A DNA stretch of 64,000 bases from Acidilobus sp. 7A (GCF_003431325.1 NZ_CP010515.1:1054001-1118000), one strand, 5' to 3'; counted from the first letter of the stretch, positions 1 through 9,620 are shown. Notes: generated from the sequence alone by a model not told the origin. Program-made: numbers and translations.

Positions 1-306
1 GACCACCTTCTCCAGGTCCACGGGCTGGTAGTACATAACGGCGTCAACTATGACCGGCACGTTGTCCTTGGTCAGGCTCTGCTCCGTCCTGAATGATATG
101 GCCTGCAGCCTCGTTGATATCCTCATGGGCACCTTCCCTATTATTGGGGGCACGTATATTATGCCCGGCCCCTTGAGCCCGGCGAACCTGCCGAGCACCA
201 GGACGGGCAGCCTCTCCCACTCATTCACGACCTTTATGCCGCTGAGGAGTATGATGGCTATGATAAGGACTATAAAGGCTATAATTATGTCAAGCGCTAA
301 GCCCAC
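1..306 (-). CDS. SPFH/stomatin-like (slipin) membrane protein, C-terminus cut by window edge
   Basis: Reading the minus strand from a GTG at 306 gives about 102 residues that run off the window. A hydrophobic N-terminal segment (IIIAFIVLIIAIILLSG) is followed by the start of an SPFH/Band-7 domain: NEWERLPVLVLGRF, GIIYVPPIIGKVPMRISTR and NVPVIVDAVMYYQPVDLEKV. Family knowledge: slipins are membrane-anchored scaffold proteins that usually work with NfeD proteases. Here the two NfeD-type genes lie about 10 kb away rather than adjacent. A TATA-like TTTAAATAG lies about 35 bases upstream on the minus strand. The call is firm for the domain and less so for the exact subfamily. Confidence 0.85.
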   Translation of the reverse strand, partial: MGLALDIIIAFIVLIIAIILLSGIKVVNEWERLPVLVLGRFAGLKGPGIIYVPPIIGKVPMRISTRLQAISFRTEQSLTKDNVPVIVDAVMYYQPVDLEKVV

Positions 307-494
307 TTAAGCCACCTGAGTTTTTAATGGTTTTGTGGGGGTTTAAATAGGCATTAGCTAAGAGGGCTTCTAGCAAACGTGTGCTTTCAGCGCTGATCTA
401 GAGCTAAACTAGCACCTACTGTGGTCCACAGGGGCACGGGGGCTCAGATGCAATAGACCTAAAACATCATAGTGTAGCCCTGGGTCGGGTTGAT

Positions 495-503
495 ACTAAA
501 TAA
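495..503 (+). promoter_or_regulatory. TATA box candidate for gins23
   Basis: The sequence ACTAAATAA lies about 38 bases before the GTG of gins23. It fits an archaeal TATA element with a short leader. It was identified by eye only. Confidence 0.4.
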
Positions 504-537
504 GGCCACGGCCTGCTAAAGGCCCTAGGGACGCCCT

Positions 538-1104
538 GTGAAGCTTGATGAGAGGCTGCAGCTCCTTGGCATTGACGCCCTGCTTAGGCCCGTTAAAGTC
601 ATGATACTCAGCGACTGCAGAGTGCCGCTGCCCGAGGGCCCCCTGCAGGCGAAGAAGGGGGACGAGGTCGAGGTGCCGAGGTGGATAGCCGAGGTGCTAG
701 TAAGCCAGGGGCTCGCAAAGTACAAGGAGGAGGTGAACGTGAACTACGTCAACATGTACCACTACAAGGAGAGGAGGTCCACCACAGGCTCTCAGCTGGC
801 CCAGCTTCCCCCTGACTTCTACGTATCCGTGGGGGAGTTCATCAGGTCCCTGGAGGAGGAGATAAAGAGGTCGCCCTCCCACATGTTAATAAACGACAAG
901 GACATGAGCGAGAAGAACGTTATTGAGCTGTCCGAGACCAGGCTGTCCAAGATAATAAGGCTGGCCCAGACGGACATGGGGGACGAGGAGGTGCCCAAGA
1001 TGACGCCCGAGGAGGCGCTTGTATACTCACAGCTGAAGACAACTGTGAGCGCATGGAAAAAGTATATAGAGTCCTTGATGGGATCGCAGGCCCCTCCCCC
1101 CTGA
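538..1104 (+). CDS. gins23: GINS complex subunit Gins23
   Basis: The protein has 188 residues and starts at GTG. The small beta-rich B domain lies at the N-terminus (about residues 18-62, with GDEVEVPRWIAEVLVSQGLA) and the helical A domain follows. That domain order marks the Psf2/Psf3 (Gins23) type; Psf1/Sld5 (Gins51) types have it reversed. GINS joins MCM and GAN/Cdc45 in the replicative helicase. The gene lies upstream of mcm on the same strand, as in Sulfolobus, but here a 340-bp mobile element separates the two. Confidence 0.85.
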   Translation: MKLDERLQLLGIDALLRPVKVMILSDCRVPLPEGPLQAKKGDEVEVPRWIAEVLVSQGLAKYKEEVNVNYVNMYHYKERRSTTGSQLAQLPPDFYVSVGEFIRSLEEEIKRSPSHMLINDKDMSEKNVIELSETRLSKIIRLAQTDMGDEEVPKMTPEEALVYSQLKTTVSAWKKYIESLMGSQAPPP

Positions 1105-1147
1105 GGCGTCCGCCAAGTGCCTAAAACCTAAGGGGCCTGCCCTTGAT

Positions 1148-1487
1148 CTGACCTCCTCCCCGCCCTGAAGGGCGAGGGCTCCCTTAGGGCGGCTCATAGG
1201 TTCGCGGCTTACCGCCCTCACCTTCATCACATCATGGCTGGCGGGCGCATATGCGCCCACCCCGCTCCGCTCGTCCAGCGGCAGGCCGCGGGCCGGGCCT
1301 TCGGCCCTTTACCCCTACCCCTCGCTGGGAGTTGCCTCCTCCCCTCCCGCTCCCAGGGGCTCGGGGATATGTGGGGCCCTGTTGGGGCATCCCCTTGCGG
1401 GGACACTATTTGTTCACGCAACTTTAAGTGCTCAGATGTTTTATGCCTTACCCGCCCCTTCAGGGGCGAGGCTTGCCTCTCACTTTT
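1148..1487 (-). mobile_element. Non-autonomous IS200/IS605-like element, copy A
   Basis: This 340-bp segment matches the reverse complement of 42363-42703 over its whole length with few differences. In element orientation (minus strand) it follows TGAC. It begins AAAAGTGAGAGGCAAGCCTC, with hairpins GAGGC-AA-GCCTC and GCCCCTGAAGGGGC, and ends in GCCCTTCAGGGC then GGGGAGGAGGTCAG. Subterminal hairpins without inverted-repeat ends or target duplication fit IS200/IS605 and TnpB-type elements. It encodes no transposase. It fills most of the gap between gins23 and mcm. The family assignment is inferred from end structure only. Confidence 0.65.
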
Positions 1488-1658
1488 GTCATAGGCTCAG
1501 CGGCTGCGTCACCAGAACTATGACAAGGCCTTGCACGTTAAGTGCCGTCCTCAGGCGGTCGCATTAAACTATTCACAGGGCAGCGCGCTAGGGCAGCCAA
1601 CCTACTCTTAAGGCCTGGATGATAAATCATAATGTAACGGTGCAGAGAGGCGGGGCAG

Positions 1659-3749
1659 GTGAGCGCTGCTGAGCAGGAACAGCTAAGCATAGGTGAGCGG
1701 TTTAAGGACTTCGTGAAGAACTTCAGGACGGCAGAGGAAGGACTGAAGTACGTGGACAGGCTCCACAGGATGATAAATTTAGACATGACCAGCCTCATAG
1801 TCGACTTCAGGGACCTGTACAGGTACAACACGGAGCTCGCCAACATGCTCATTGATGAGCCCAAGAAGGTGCTCAAGGAGTTCGACCAGGCCCTCCTTGA
1901 GCTGGTCGAGAGCGAGAGCCCCGAGTTCGCCAAGAGCAAGGGCAAGTTCCACGTGAGGGTGCAGGGCCTCTTTGACACGACCAAGATAAGGGACATAAAG
2001 ACTATCTACATGAACAAGCTGGTCCAAGTTGACGGCATAATAACTAGGATGAAGCCCGTGAGGAGCAGAATGATAAAGGCCGTCTACAGGCATGAAAAGG
2101 AGGGCTGCAACGCGGAGTTCCAGTGGCCCTATGACGAGGACGAGGTCCTCGAGGACAGGATAGAGAAGCCCACCCAGTGCCCGGTCTGCGGCGAGTCCGG
2201 CGGCAGGTTCGTGCTCCTGAGGGACAAGTCAATCTATGTGGACTGGCAGGAGATAACCCTGCAGGAGAGGCCCGAGGAGGTCCCAGGGGGCCAGATGCCG
2301 AGGAGCATAACCGTTGAGCTTACAGAGGACCTTGTCGACATAGCCAGGCCCGGTGACGTGGTTACAGTCGTCGGCATTGTAAAGCCCAGCCCGGTAGCCG
2401 GGAACGACAAGGTGCCGTACTTTGAGCTGAAGGTCGAGGCCATCAGCATAGCTGTGTCCGAGAAGGCGCTCGAGGAGGTGGCAATAACAAGGGAGGACGA
2501 GGAGAAGATCAGGGAGATGGCCAAGGACCCGTGGATAAGGGAGAAGGTAATAGCCAGCGTGGCCCCCACGATATACGGCCACTGGGACCTCAAGGAGGCC
2601 ATAGCACTTCAGCTCTTCGGCGGCACACCCAAGGTAACCCCAGACGGCACCAGGATAAGGGGTGACATACACGTGCTCTTCGTTGGCGACCCTGGCGTCG
2701 CCAAGAGCCAGCTGCTCCAGTCGGCCTCCAGGATAGCCCCCAGGTCAGTTTACACTAGCGGCAAGGGCTCAACGGCGGCAGGGCTGACGGCCGCGGTGCT
2801 GAAGGACCCAAAGACCAGCGAGTACTTCCTTGAGGCGGGGGCCCTCGTGCTAGCTGACGGCGGCCTTGCAATCATAGACGAGTTCGACAAGATGAGGCCT
2901 GAGGACAGGGTCTCAATACATGAGGCTATGGAGCAGCAGACCGTCAGCATATCAAAGGCTGGCATAGTGGCGAGGCTGAACGCGAGGGCCAGCGTCCTCG
3001 CTGCGGGCAACCCAAGGTACGGCCTCTACGACCCGCAGAGGAGCTTCATAGACAACGTGAACCTGCCGCCCACCGTGCTCTCCAGGTTCGACCTGATATT
3101 TGTAGTCAAGGACCTCATAGCTATGGAGCACGACAAGAGGCTCGCGAGGTACATACTTGACGTCCACAGCGACCTTGCAAAGTACGTGCCCGAGATAGAC
3201 CCCCAGCTGCTGAAGAAGTACATAATCTACGCCAAGAGGTACTCAAGGCCAAAGCTCACCGAGGAGGCCAAGTCAATAATAGAGTCGTTCTTCGTCACCA
3301 TGAGGTCCTCCGCCTCAAAGTACGGCGGCGAGGGCCAGGTGCCCGTGCCCGTGACCGCAAGGCAGCTCGAGGCCCTCGTCAGGCTCTCGGAGGCCCATGC
3401 CAGGATGGCGCTTAAGGACAGGGTTGAGGCAGAGGACGCCGAGGAGGCCGTGAGGCTTATGCTCTCGTTCCTGGGCAGCGTGGGCTTTGACGTTGAGTCA
3501 GGAGTCATAGACTACTCAATGATAGCGACGGGCGCGAGCTTCCACACTAGGAAGCTGATGAGCGTCATAGTGGACACCATAAAGAGGCTGAGGGAGGACG
3601 GGAGGCCCTGCGTTAAGCTTGACGACATAGTTAAGGAGGTGGCGGCCCAGGCCAAGGCGCCCAACGACAAGGTCGAGGAGACCATAAAGGCAATGAACAG
3701 GAATGGCCAGATAGCGGAGATAAGGTCGAACTGCTTCAAAGAAGTCTAG
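1659..3749 (+). CDS. mcm: Replicative DNA helicase MCM
   Basis: The protein has 696 residues. The N-terminal domain carries a zinc-binding region (CNAEF... CPVCGES, about residues 150-185), then the OB region. The AAA+ core has Walker A GDPGVAKSQ, Walker B LAIIDEFDKM, sensor LAAGNPRYG and arginine finger LSRFDLIF. A C-terminal winged-helix segment follows residue 620. MCM is the hexameric 3'-5' helicase at the archaeal fork. The GTG start at 1659 gives MSAAEQEQ. It is 12 bases upstream of hel308 and probably cotranscribed with it. Confidence 0.97.
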   Translation: MSAAEQEQLSIGERFKDFVKNFRTAEEGLKYVDRLHRMINLDMTSLIVDFRDLYRYNTELANMLIDEPKKVLKEFDQALLELVESESPEFAKSKGKFHVRVQGLFDTTKIRDIKTIYMNKLVQVDGIITRMKPVRSRMIKAVYRHEKEGCNAEFQWPYDEDEVLEDRIEKPTQCPVCGESGGRFVLLRDKSIYVDWQEITLQERPEEVPGGQMPRSITVELTEDLVDIARPGDVVTVVGIVKPSPVAGNDKVPYFELKVEAISIAVSEKALEEVAITREDEEKIREMAKDPWIREKVIASVAPTIYGHWDLKEAIALQLFGGTPKVTPDGTRIRGDIHVLFVGDPGVAKSQLLQSASRIAPRSVYTSGKGSTAAGLTAAVLKDPKTSEYFLEAGALVLADGGLAIIDEFDKMRPEDRVSIHEAMEQQTVSISKAGIVARLNARASVLAAGNPRYGLYDPQRSFIDNVNLPPTVLSRFDLIFVVKDLIAMEHDKRLARYILDVHSDLAKYVPEIDPQLLKKYIIYAKRYSRPKLTEEAKSIIESFFVTMRSSASKYGGEGQVPVPVTARQLEALVRLSEAHARMALKDRVEAEDAEEAVRLMLSFLGSVGFDVESGVIDYSMIATGASFHTRKLMSVIVDTIKRLREDGRPCVKLDDIVKEVAAQAKAPNDKVEETIKAMNRNGQIAEIRSNCFKEV

Positions 3750-3761
3750 CCGTGAGGGAAG

Positions 3762-5933
3762 TTGAAGTCAGAGGTAGCGCAGAAGCTAATGCAGATGCTG
3801 GGCTTCAAGGAGCTCTACCCTCCGCAGAAGGCTGCAGTTGAGGCAGGCGTTGAGGAGGGCCAGAGCCTCCTCGTGTCGTCACCGACAGCTTCAGGCAAGA
3901 CATTCATAGCGATGACTGCCCTCGCGTCTGCAGCCATGAGGGGGCTCAAGGCGTTCTACACCTCGCCCCTGAGGAGCATAGCCATGGAGAAGTACAGGCA
4001 GTTCAGGGAGGTCCTCCCAAAGCTCAGCCTGAGGGTTGGGATAAGCATAGGTGACCTCAACGTAAACGATGAGGCTGTCATAAAGAGGAGCGACGTGGTG
4101 ATAACCACCTATGAGAAGCTTGACTCGATTATCAGGAACAGCCCCTCACTCGTAGGCGAGATAGGGGCCCTTGTCGTTGATGAGATACACTACGTTGATG
4201 ATGACAAGAGAGGGCCTGTCATCGAGACCCTGCTGTCAAAGGTCATGTATAAGTCAAAGGGCGTCCAGGTGGTGGCCCTGAGCGCCACCGTCTCGAACGT
4301 TGACGAGATTGCCAGGTGGCTTAACGCCAAGCTTGTAGCCTCTGACTGGAGGCCCGTGCCCCTCAGCGAGGGGGTCTACAAGGACGGCGTGATACACTTC
4401 GCTGATGGAAGCAAGAGGAAGGTGGAGGAGGTCAGCGTAAACCCTAGCATAAACCTAGTAGTTGACGAGAGCAAGCAGGGAGGCCAGACGCTGGTCTTCG
4501 CTCAGTCCAGGAGGAGGGCCATGCAGCTCGCCAAGGCGGCCTCAAAGCTGCCCAAGGGGCTCCTCAGCTTCGACCAGAGAAAGGCAAGGGAGTACGCCGC
4601 TAAGATGATGTCTACCGAGGGACCAAGGCTGCTGAGGGAGGAGCTGGCGGGGCTCATCTCCCTGGGCGTCTCCTACCACCACGCAGGGCTCTCAAACGAG
4701 CAGAGGACTATAATTGAGGACGCCTTCAGGGAGGGGGCCCTGGCGGCTATATTTGCAACACCAACCCTCGCAGCTGGCGTCAACCTGCCGGCCAGGAGGG
4801 TTGTTATAGCAGAGGTCGACAGGTACGACGAGACCCAGGGGGTTCCAAGGGATATCAAGGTCTTTGAGTACAAGCAGTTCGCCGGCAGGGCGGGCAGGCC
4901 AGGCCTTGACCCCTACGGGGAGGCCATAATAGTGGCGTCGAGGCCCAGGAGCGTGAAGGAACTGATGGAGGAGTACATAAAGGCCAAGCCGGAGAGGCTT
5001 GAGAGTAGGCTCTACGGCGTCCGCGGCCTCAGGCACTCCGCCCTGGGGGCAATAGCGTCAGGCGTGGCTAACGACTTCAGCTCCCTGCTCGAGCTGCACA
5101 GGAGGACCCTCTACTACATTCAGAGGGGCGAGGAGAGGCTCCAGCAGCTGCTCAGGATGTCAATCGACGACCTGGTGGCCTGGGGACTCGTAACCGAGGC
5201 TGACGGGAAGCTAAGGGCCACGGAGCTCGGCGACGCCGTCTCGAGGACGTACCTGGACCCGGCAAGCGTGCCTAAGCTGCGCAAGCTCATTAAGAGGGTC
5301 CGCAACAAGTTCACCACGGAGGCCCTCCTCTACATAATATCATCAATGCCGGACATGAACCCGCTCCCCCTCAGGAGCTCCGAGGCAGAGAAGATAATGG
5401 ACATAGCCATAGAGCGCGTGCCCATGATTATAGACATCGTTGACTGGGACGACCCTGACAGCGTTGCGGCCCTGAAGACAACGCTGGCGCTGCTTGACTG
5501 GGTGGAGGAGATCTCCGACGACAAGATAGCCGAGACCTATGACGTCGGCCCGGGCGACGTGGCCTCAGTAATAGACACAGCCAAGTGGATAGCGAACTCC
5601 CTCGCCGACATAGCCCCAGCGGCCGGGCTGCCCGAGGACGTTGGTGGCCAGCTGAGGGTGCTGGCGAGGCGCATAGAGAGTGGCGTCAGGCCGGAGCTGC
5701 TGCCGCTCGTGGAGATACCAGGCATAGGCAGGGTCAGGGCAAGGAGGCTCTACAGCGCCGGCTTCAAGACGCTTGAGTCGCTGGCCTCGGCCTCACCCCA
5801 GCAGCTGCTCAGGGTCCCGGGCCTTGGGCCGGCCACCGTGGCATCTATACTTGAGTTCTTCGGCAGGAAGGATGAGGCTGCCTCCCTAAAGGGAGGGAGG
5901 GAAGAGGGCGTAGGCCTTGACAGGTTCGCGTGA
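3762..5933 (+). CDS. hel308: ATP-dependent DNA helicase Hel308
   Basis: The protein has 723 residues and starts at TTG. It is a superfamily 2 helicase: motif I SSPTASGKTF, motif II VVDEIHY, motif III ALSATVSN, motif IV region TLVFAQSRRRA, and motif VI QFAGRAGRPG. Winged-helix and ratchet domains follow, with a C-terminal helix-hairpin-helix at about residues 645-695 (IPGIGRVRARRLYSAG, VPGLGPATVASI). Hel308 acts 3'-5' on stalled forks. The position right after mcm suggests a replication-repair operon. The stop codon is three bases from the 3' end of tRNA-Arg on the other strand. Confidence 0.95.
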   Translation: MKSEVAQKLMQMLGFKELYPPQKAAVEAGVEEGQSLLVSSPTASGKTFIAMTALASAAMRGLKAFYTSPLRSIAMEKYRQFREVLPKLSLRVGISIGDLNVNDEAVIKRSDVVITTYEKLDSIIRNSPSLVGEIGALVVDEIHYVDDDKRGPVIETLLSKVMYKSKGVQVVALSATVSNVDEIARWLNAKLVASDWRPVPLSEGVYKDGVIHFADGSKRKVEEVSVNPSINLVVDESKQGGQTLVFAQSRRRAMQLAKAASKLPKGLLSFDQRKAREYAAKMMSTEGPRLLREELAGLISLGVSYHHAGLSNEQRTIIEDAFREGALAAIFATPTLAAGVNLPARRVVIAEVDRYDETQGVPRDIKVFEYKQFAGRAGRPGLDPYGEAIIVASRPRSVKELMEEYIKAKPERLESRLYGVRGLRHSALGAIASGVANDFSSLLELHRRTLYYIQRGEERLQQLLRMSIDDLVAWGLVTEADGKLRATELGDAVSRTYLDPASVPKLRKLIKRVRNKFTTEALLYIISSMPDMNPLPLRSSEAEKIMDIAIERVPMIIDIVDWDDPDSVAALKTTLALLDWVEEISDDKIAETYDVGPGDVASVIDTAKWIANSLADIAPAAGLPEDVGGQLRVLARRIESGVRPELLPLVEIPGIGRVRARRLYSAGFKTLESLASASPQQLLRVPGLGPATVASILEFFGRKDEAASLKGGREEGVGLDRFA

Positions 5934-5935
5934 TG

Positions 5936-6011
5936 CGGGCCCGCCGGGACTTGAACCCGGGACCTCCAGCTCCGCAGGCTGGCGCCCTGATCCTGGCTGG
6001 GCTACGGGCCC
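5936..6011 (-). tRNA. tRNA-Arg (anticodon GCG)
   Basis: The minus strand folds as a complete cloverleaf. The acceptor stem is GGGCCCG/CGGGCCC with discriminator G and the D stem is GCCC/GGGC. The anticodon arm CCAGC-CTGCGGA-GCTGG gives anticodon GCG. The T arm is CCGGG-TTCAAGT-CCCGG. No intron and no encoded CCA are seen. It is convergent with hel308, whose stop it almost touches. Confidence 0.95.
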
Positions 6012-6069
6012 CCGCCACCTTTAGCCCCAGGGAGCGTTAAAATAAGGGTTCTTGAGGGGGCCCACGCAC

Positions 6070-6080
6070 GCTTTTAACTC
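6070..6080 (+). promoter_or_regulatory. TATA box candidate for the LSm-L37e pair
   Basis: GCTTTTAACTC lies about 40 bases before the ATG of the LSm gene. It is in the right place for an archaeal TATA element serving lsm and rpl37e. It was identified by eye. Confidence 0.4.
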
Positions 6081-6114
6081 TCTAGCCAGGTCCCCTATGC
6101 GGGTGCTAAAGTAA

Positions 6115-6351
<237 letters not shown>

Positions 6352-6364
6352 GTGGTGAGATGAG

Positions 6365-6553
6365 ATGGTGAAGGGCACAGCGTCCTTCGGCAAGATGGGA
6401 AGAGGTCAAACTCACATAGTCTGCAGGAGGTGCGGGAGGAGGGCCTTCAACGTAGCCAAGGGCTACTGCGCCGCCTGCGGCTACGGAAGGAGCAAGAGGA
6501 TAAGGAGGTACTCCTGGCAGAACAAGAAGGTCAACAGGGTAAGGATAGTTTGA
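6365..6553 (+). CDS. rpl37e: Large-subunit ribosomal protein L37e
   Basis: The protein has 62 residues and is strongly basic. The four-cysteine zinc ribbon [10 protein letters not shown]...CAACGYG is typical of eL37, and the tail [20 protein letters not shown] also matches the family. It binds 23S rRNA in the large ribosomal subunit. The ATG follows lsm closely, with no room for a separate promoter. Confidence 0.96.
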   Translation: MVKGTASFGKMGRGQTHIVCRRCGRRAFNVAKGYCAACGYGRSKRIRRYSWQNKKVNRVRIV

Positions 6554-6782
6554 GCAATAACCTTCAAACCGCGTGATCTCAGAATAAGCATCACGCATGC
6601 GCGCTAATTATTAAACCGCCTTAACGAAGCTGAGCTGTGGCTATGCTCAAGGCTTGACGCTATTGCCTTTACAACCTAAGCAGGGTCAGCGTCGAGGGCC
6701 CCAGTCGGCATTTTATGACGACTAAGAGTTGGTGTCCCTTAAGCGTCAGCGCTTAATTTGTTGTGCCTGCCCAGGCTACTCG

Positions 6783-7918
6783 GTGCGCGTGTTGGAGACA
6801 AGGTGGGACCTAAACAGGAGAAAGCTGAGGGACCTGCTTGAAAAGGAGTCAATAGACGCCCTCCTGCTGCTCGGGGCGCCCAACATAACCTACGCCACAG
6901 GCATAAGGGAGCCAACAGGCGCCATGCTGATGACCAGGGACTGCGGCGACGCTATACTCACCTCGGTCCTTGACTACAACAGGGTCTCCTCGATGGCCCC
7001 TAAGGACGTGACCGTCAGGGCCTTCTACAGGAGGTCTGGCGAGGCGGCTGTTGGAATGGCCATGGTGCCCCAGAGCGACCTGGTGAGCGGTGGCCTCGCG
7101 GACGCCCTGAAGCAGGTCCTGGGGGGCTGCAACGCCAAGTCAGTGGGCGCTGACCTCCAGTGGGCGGACTACAGCTCCTTCACCATGGCCCAGTCGCTTC
7201 AGGCCAAGGACGTCAGCGGCTCAATAGCTAAGGTCAGGTCAATAAAGGATGACTGGGAGGTCCAGGCTATACTTGACTCTATAGAAGCCGCCGAGAGGGC
7301 CTTCAGGGAGGCCATAGAGCTCCTCGACTCAAACCCGTCCGAGGCGGAGGTCGCGGGCGCCTTCTACTCGTCCCTCATGAGGCAGGGCGCCTGGGGCGAG
7401 TCGTTCCCCATAATAGTGGCCTTCTACGACCACACCGCGCTGCCCCACCACAACCCGACCCCCGTGAGGCTTCAGAGGCCTGGGCCAGTGCTGCTCGACT
7501 TTGGGGCCAGCATGTACGGATATGCGAGCGACACCACCAGGACCATGTGGCACGGCGAGGGAGGGGCGGAGTTCAAAAGGCTAATAGAGCTTGTCGCTGA
7601 GGCCCAGGCCGAGGCCGTGGACCAGATAGCCCCTGGCGTTGAGGCCAGGAGCCCTGACCTAGCTTCGCGCAGGGTCCTTGCTAAGGAGGGTCTTGACAAG
7701 TTCTACAATCACGGCCTCGGACACGGCGTCGGCGTTGAGGTCCACGAGACGCCCTACCTGGGCCCCGCGTCAACAGATGTGCTTGAGAAGAACATGGTTG
7801 TCACAGTCGAGCCGGCTTCTACATACCTGGGGTCCACGGCGTCAGGGTTGAGGACATGGTGCTGGTTACCGCGAAGGGGGCAAGGCTCATCACGAGGCTC
7901 TCAAGGATAATAGGCTAG
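6783..7918 (+). CDS. pepQ: Xaa-Pro dipeptidase (M24), with apparent one-base frameshift near its end
   Basis: This is a creatinase-like N-terminal domain followed by a pita-bread M24 metallopeptidase domain. Metal-binding segments include LLDFGASMYGYASDTTRT and HGLGHGVGVEVHETP. After VTVEP, at about 7814, the frame slips. As written the protein ends at 7910 with a nonsense tail. Adding one G restores GFYIPGVHGVRVEDMVLVT and a stop at 7918, including the last metal-ligand glutamate. The open frame extends upstream to 6729, but a TATA-like TTTTATG at 6711-6717 favours the GTG at 6783 (or TTG at 6792). The enzyme cleaves dipeptides with C-terminal proline. Confidence 0.85.
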
Positions 7919-8925
7919 GCAGTTATACTCTTTGCAATGCTTTCTACCTTCCGCACGACGTCCGGCCCCATCGGCGAGCCGGTCAGCCTCTCCGTCAGTC
8001 TGCAGAAGCCGCACTCGTCGCCGCTGGCTGGCATGCCGCAGTAGCGGCACCTGTTGGGTGGCGACGCGGGCCTCGGGTATGAGGACAAGCCCTTGGCGAG
8101 CGCCCTGGCGCTTGAGATGAGCATGCTGGGGCTCTCGGCCTCTATCCTGTTGAGGGACTCCTTTATTGCCTCCTCAACAGTTGACCTCGTCTTAAACGGG
8201 CACTCAATGTCAACGTGGTTGACGCCGTAGACCTTGACGAAGGCCCTGGTCTCGTCCTCGTATATGTCGTAGAGCGGCCTGACCCTCTTGACTGCTGAGC
8301 CCTCGGACTCGCTCACGGGCCCCAGCTTAGTTATGTTGTCAAGCCTCTGCTGGAGGAAGTTCTTGACGGCGTAGGTCATGAGGTCGTTCATGTGATGCCC
8401 AGTCGCTATGGCCGAGGCCCCCATTGACGCTGCCAGAGCGTTGAGCAGGTACCTCTTCACTAGGCCGCAGACACTGCACGCAGGCCTGCGGCTGCGCCTT
8501 ATTACCTCAGGCATGTACATTCCGAGTACCTCCTTGAGGTCTATTGTGACACACCTTATGTTGCGGGCCCTTGAGCAGGCGGCCTTAAAGGCCTCAAGTG
8601 ACCTATCGGAGAACTCGCCCATGCCGAGCACTATGTGAACAGCTACGACGTTTACCTTAAGCTCTGGGGCTATCTCATCAAGGAGGCTCATAAGGGCTAC
8701 GCTGTCCTTGCCGCCTGAGACCGCCAGGAGCAGGGTGTCGCCGTCCTTTACCATGTTGTACTTGAGCAGGTTCCCCTTGACCCTCTCCTTCAGGTACTCC
8801 TTAAAGTGGGCGTCGCAGAGCCAGGCGTTTGCGTAGTTAAGCCTTATCCTGGCGGGCGCGCCGCACTTGACGCACTTGGCCCTGGGCTCATCAAAGACCT
8901 TGACGGCTGGCGCCTCAAGCAACAT
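7915..8925 (-). CDS. ttuA: TtuA/NcsA-type tRNA 2-thiouridine synthetase (PP-loop ATPase)
   Basis: The protein has 336 residues. An N-terminal zinc finger (CVKCGAPARI...CDAHF) precedes the PP-loop LLAVSGGKDSVAL, which adenylates tRNA uridine. ACSVCG and IECPF carry the conserved cysteines expected to hold a 4Fe-4S cluster in this family. A C-terminal zinc finger (CRYCGMPASGDECGFC) closes the protein. Family members thiolate U54 or U34 of tRNA using a ubiquitin-like sulfur carrier, which aids heat stability. The gene overlaps the restored end of pepQ by four bases, tail to tail. TtuA and Ncs6 subtypes cannot be separated by eye. Confidence 0.88.
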   Translation of the reverse strand: MLLEAPAVKVFDEPRAKCVKCGAPARIRLNYANAWLCDAHFKEYLKERVKGNLLKYNMVKDGDTLLLAVSGGKDSVALMSLLDEIAPELKVNVVAVHIVLGMGEFSDRSLEAFKAACSRARNIRCVTIDLKEVLGMYMPEVIRRSRRPACSVCGLVKRYLLNALAASMGASAIATGHHMNDLMTYAVKNFLQQRLDNITKLGPVSESEGSAVKRVRPLYDIYEDETRAFVKVYGVNHVDIECPFKTRSTVEEAIKESLNRIEAESPSMLISSARALAKGLSSYPRPASPPNRCRYCGMPASGDECGFCRLTERLTGSPMGPDVVRKVESIAKSITA

Positions 8926-8979
8926 GGCTCGCCTTAGAGCAACGGGGCCTAAAGGTCCTATAAGGGTTGCTAAAAACTG

Positions 8980-9486
8980 TTACGTTCCTGCCGGTGGCTG
9001 CTGGGCCGCCGCCTCGGCCTCGGCGAGCCTCGCGTGCCTCCTTAGGACGTACCAGGCATATATGAGTATGGCTCCACCTACCAGGCAGAGGAGCACCGTG
9101 TAGAGGTTGCCATTAAAGCCCGCAAGTATATAGAGTATGCCAAGCATTAGGGAGCTCATGGAGGCCCTGTAGTACTGGCCTCTGACGTCAGGCCTGTACA
9201 CGTAGAGCCACGTGAGCACACCGAGGATTGCCATGAAGGCACCTATGCCTATTATGACCTCTGAAGCCTGCCTTATCTTTGCCTGCACCTGCGGTATGGT
9301 ATAGTTGTACCCCTCCTCGTGGGACATATTATAGAGGGCCCTGGTCAGGTTGGAGTTCGGGTTAGACGAGGCCGAGAGCAGAGTGGCGGCGTAAGCTATG
9401 GTCACTACGCCGCTCAGAAGCACGAGGAAAATGGCTATTACTATTAGGAAGAGCGCTGGGCGACCCCTAGGAGCGCCTTGGCTCAA
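8980..9486 (-). CDS. Four-helix membrane protein with C-terminal AAAQPP tail
   Basis: This is a 168-residue protein of unknown function with four predicted membrane helices: about residues 12-35 (LFLIVIAIFLVLLSGVVTIA), 75-95, 108-125 and 128-148. The loop after helix 1 is rich in Asn and Ser, and the soluble tail ends EAEAAAQQPPAGT. The protein at 59384-59902 has the same length, helix layout and tail (ALAAAQPPGSTNSTA), and a decayed third member lies at 60876-61395. I read these as a lineage-specific paralogue family. The start is TTG at 9486. Confidence 0.7.
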   Translation of the reverse strand: MSQGAPRGRPALFLIVIAIFLVLLSGVVTIAYAATLLSASSNPNSNLTRALYNMSHEEGYNYTIPQVQAKIRQASEVIIGIGAFMAILGVLTWLYVYRPDVRGQYYRASMSSLMLGILYILAGFNGNLYTVLLCLVGGAILIYAWYVLRRHARLAEAEAAAQQPPAGT

Positions 9487-9620
9487 GCTTATTCCCTTGT
9501 CACCCTTCGCTGCTGAGCTCTTTTATAGAAACATGCACACGAAGCGATCGCAGCAAAACAGCCGCTCCGCTGTCAAGCTACCTTGCAGACTTTTAGCCGC
9601 GCCTAGGAGTAAAAGGCCTT

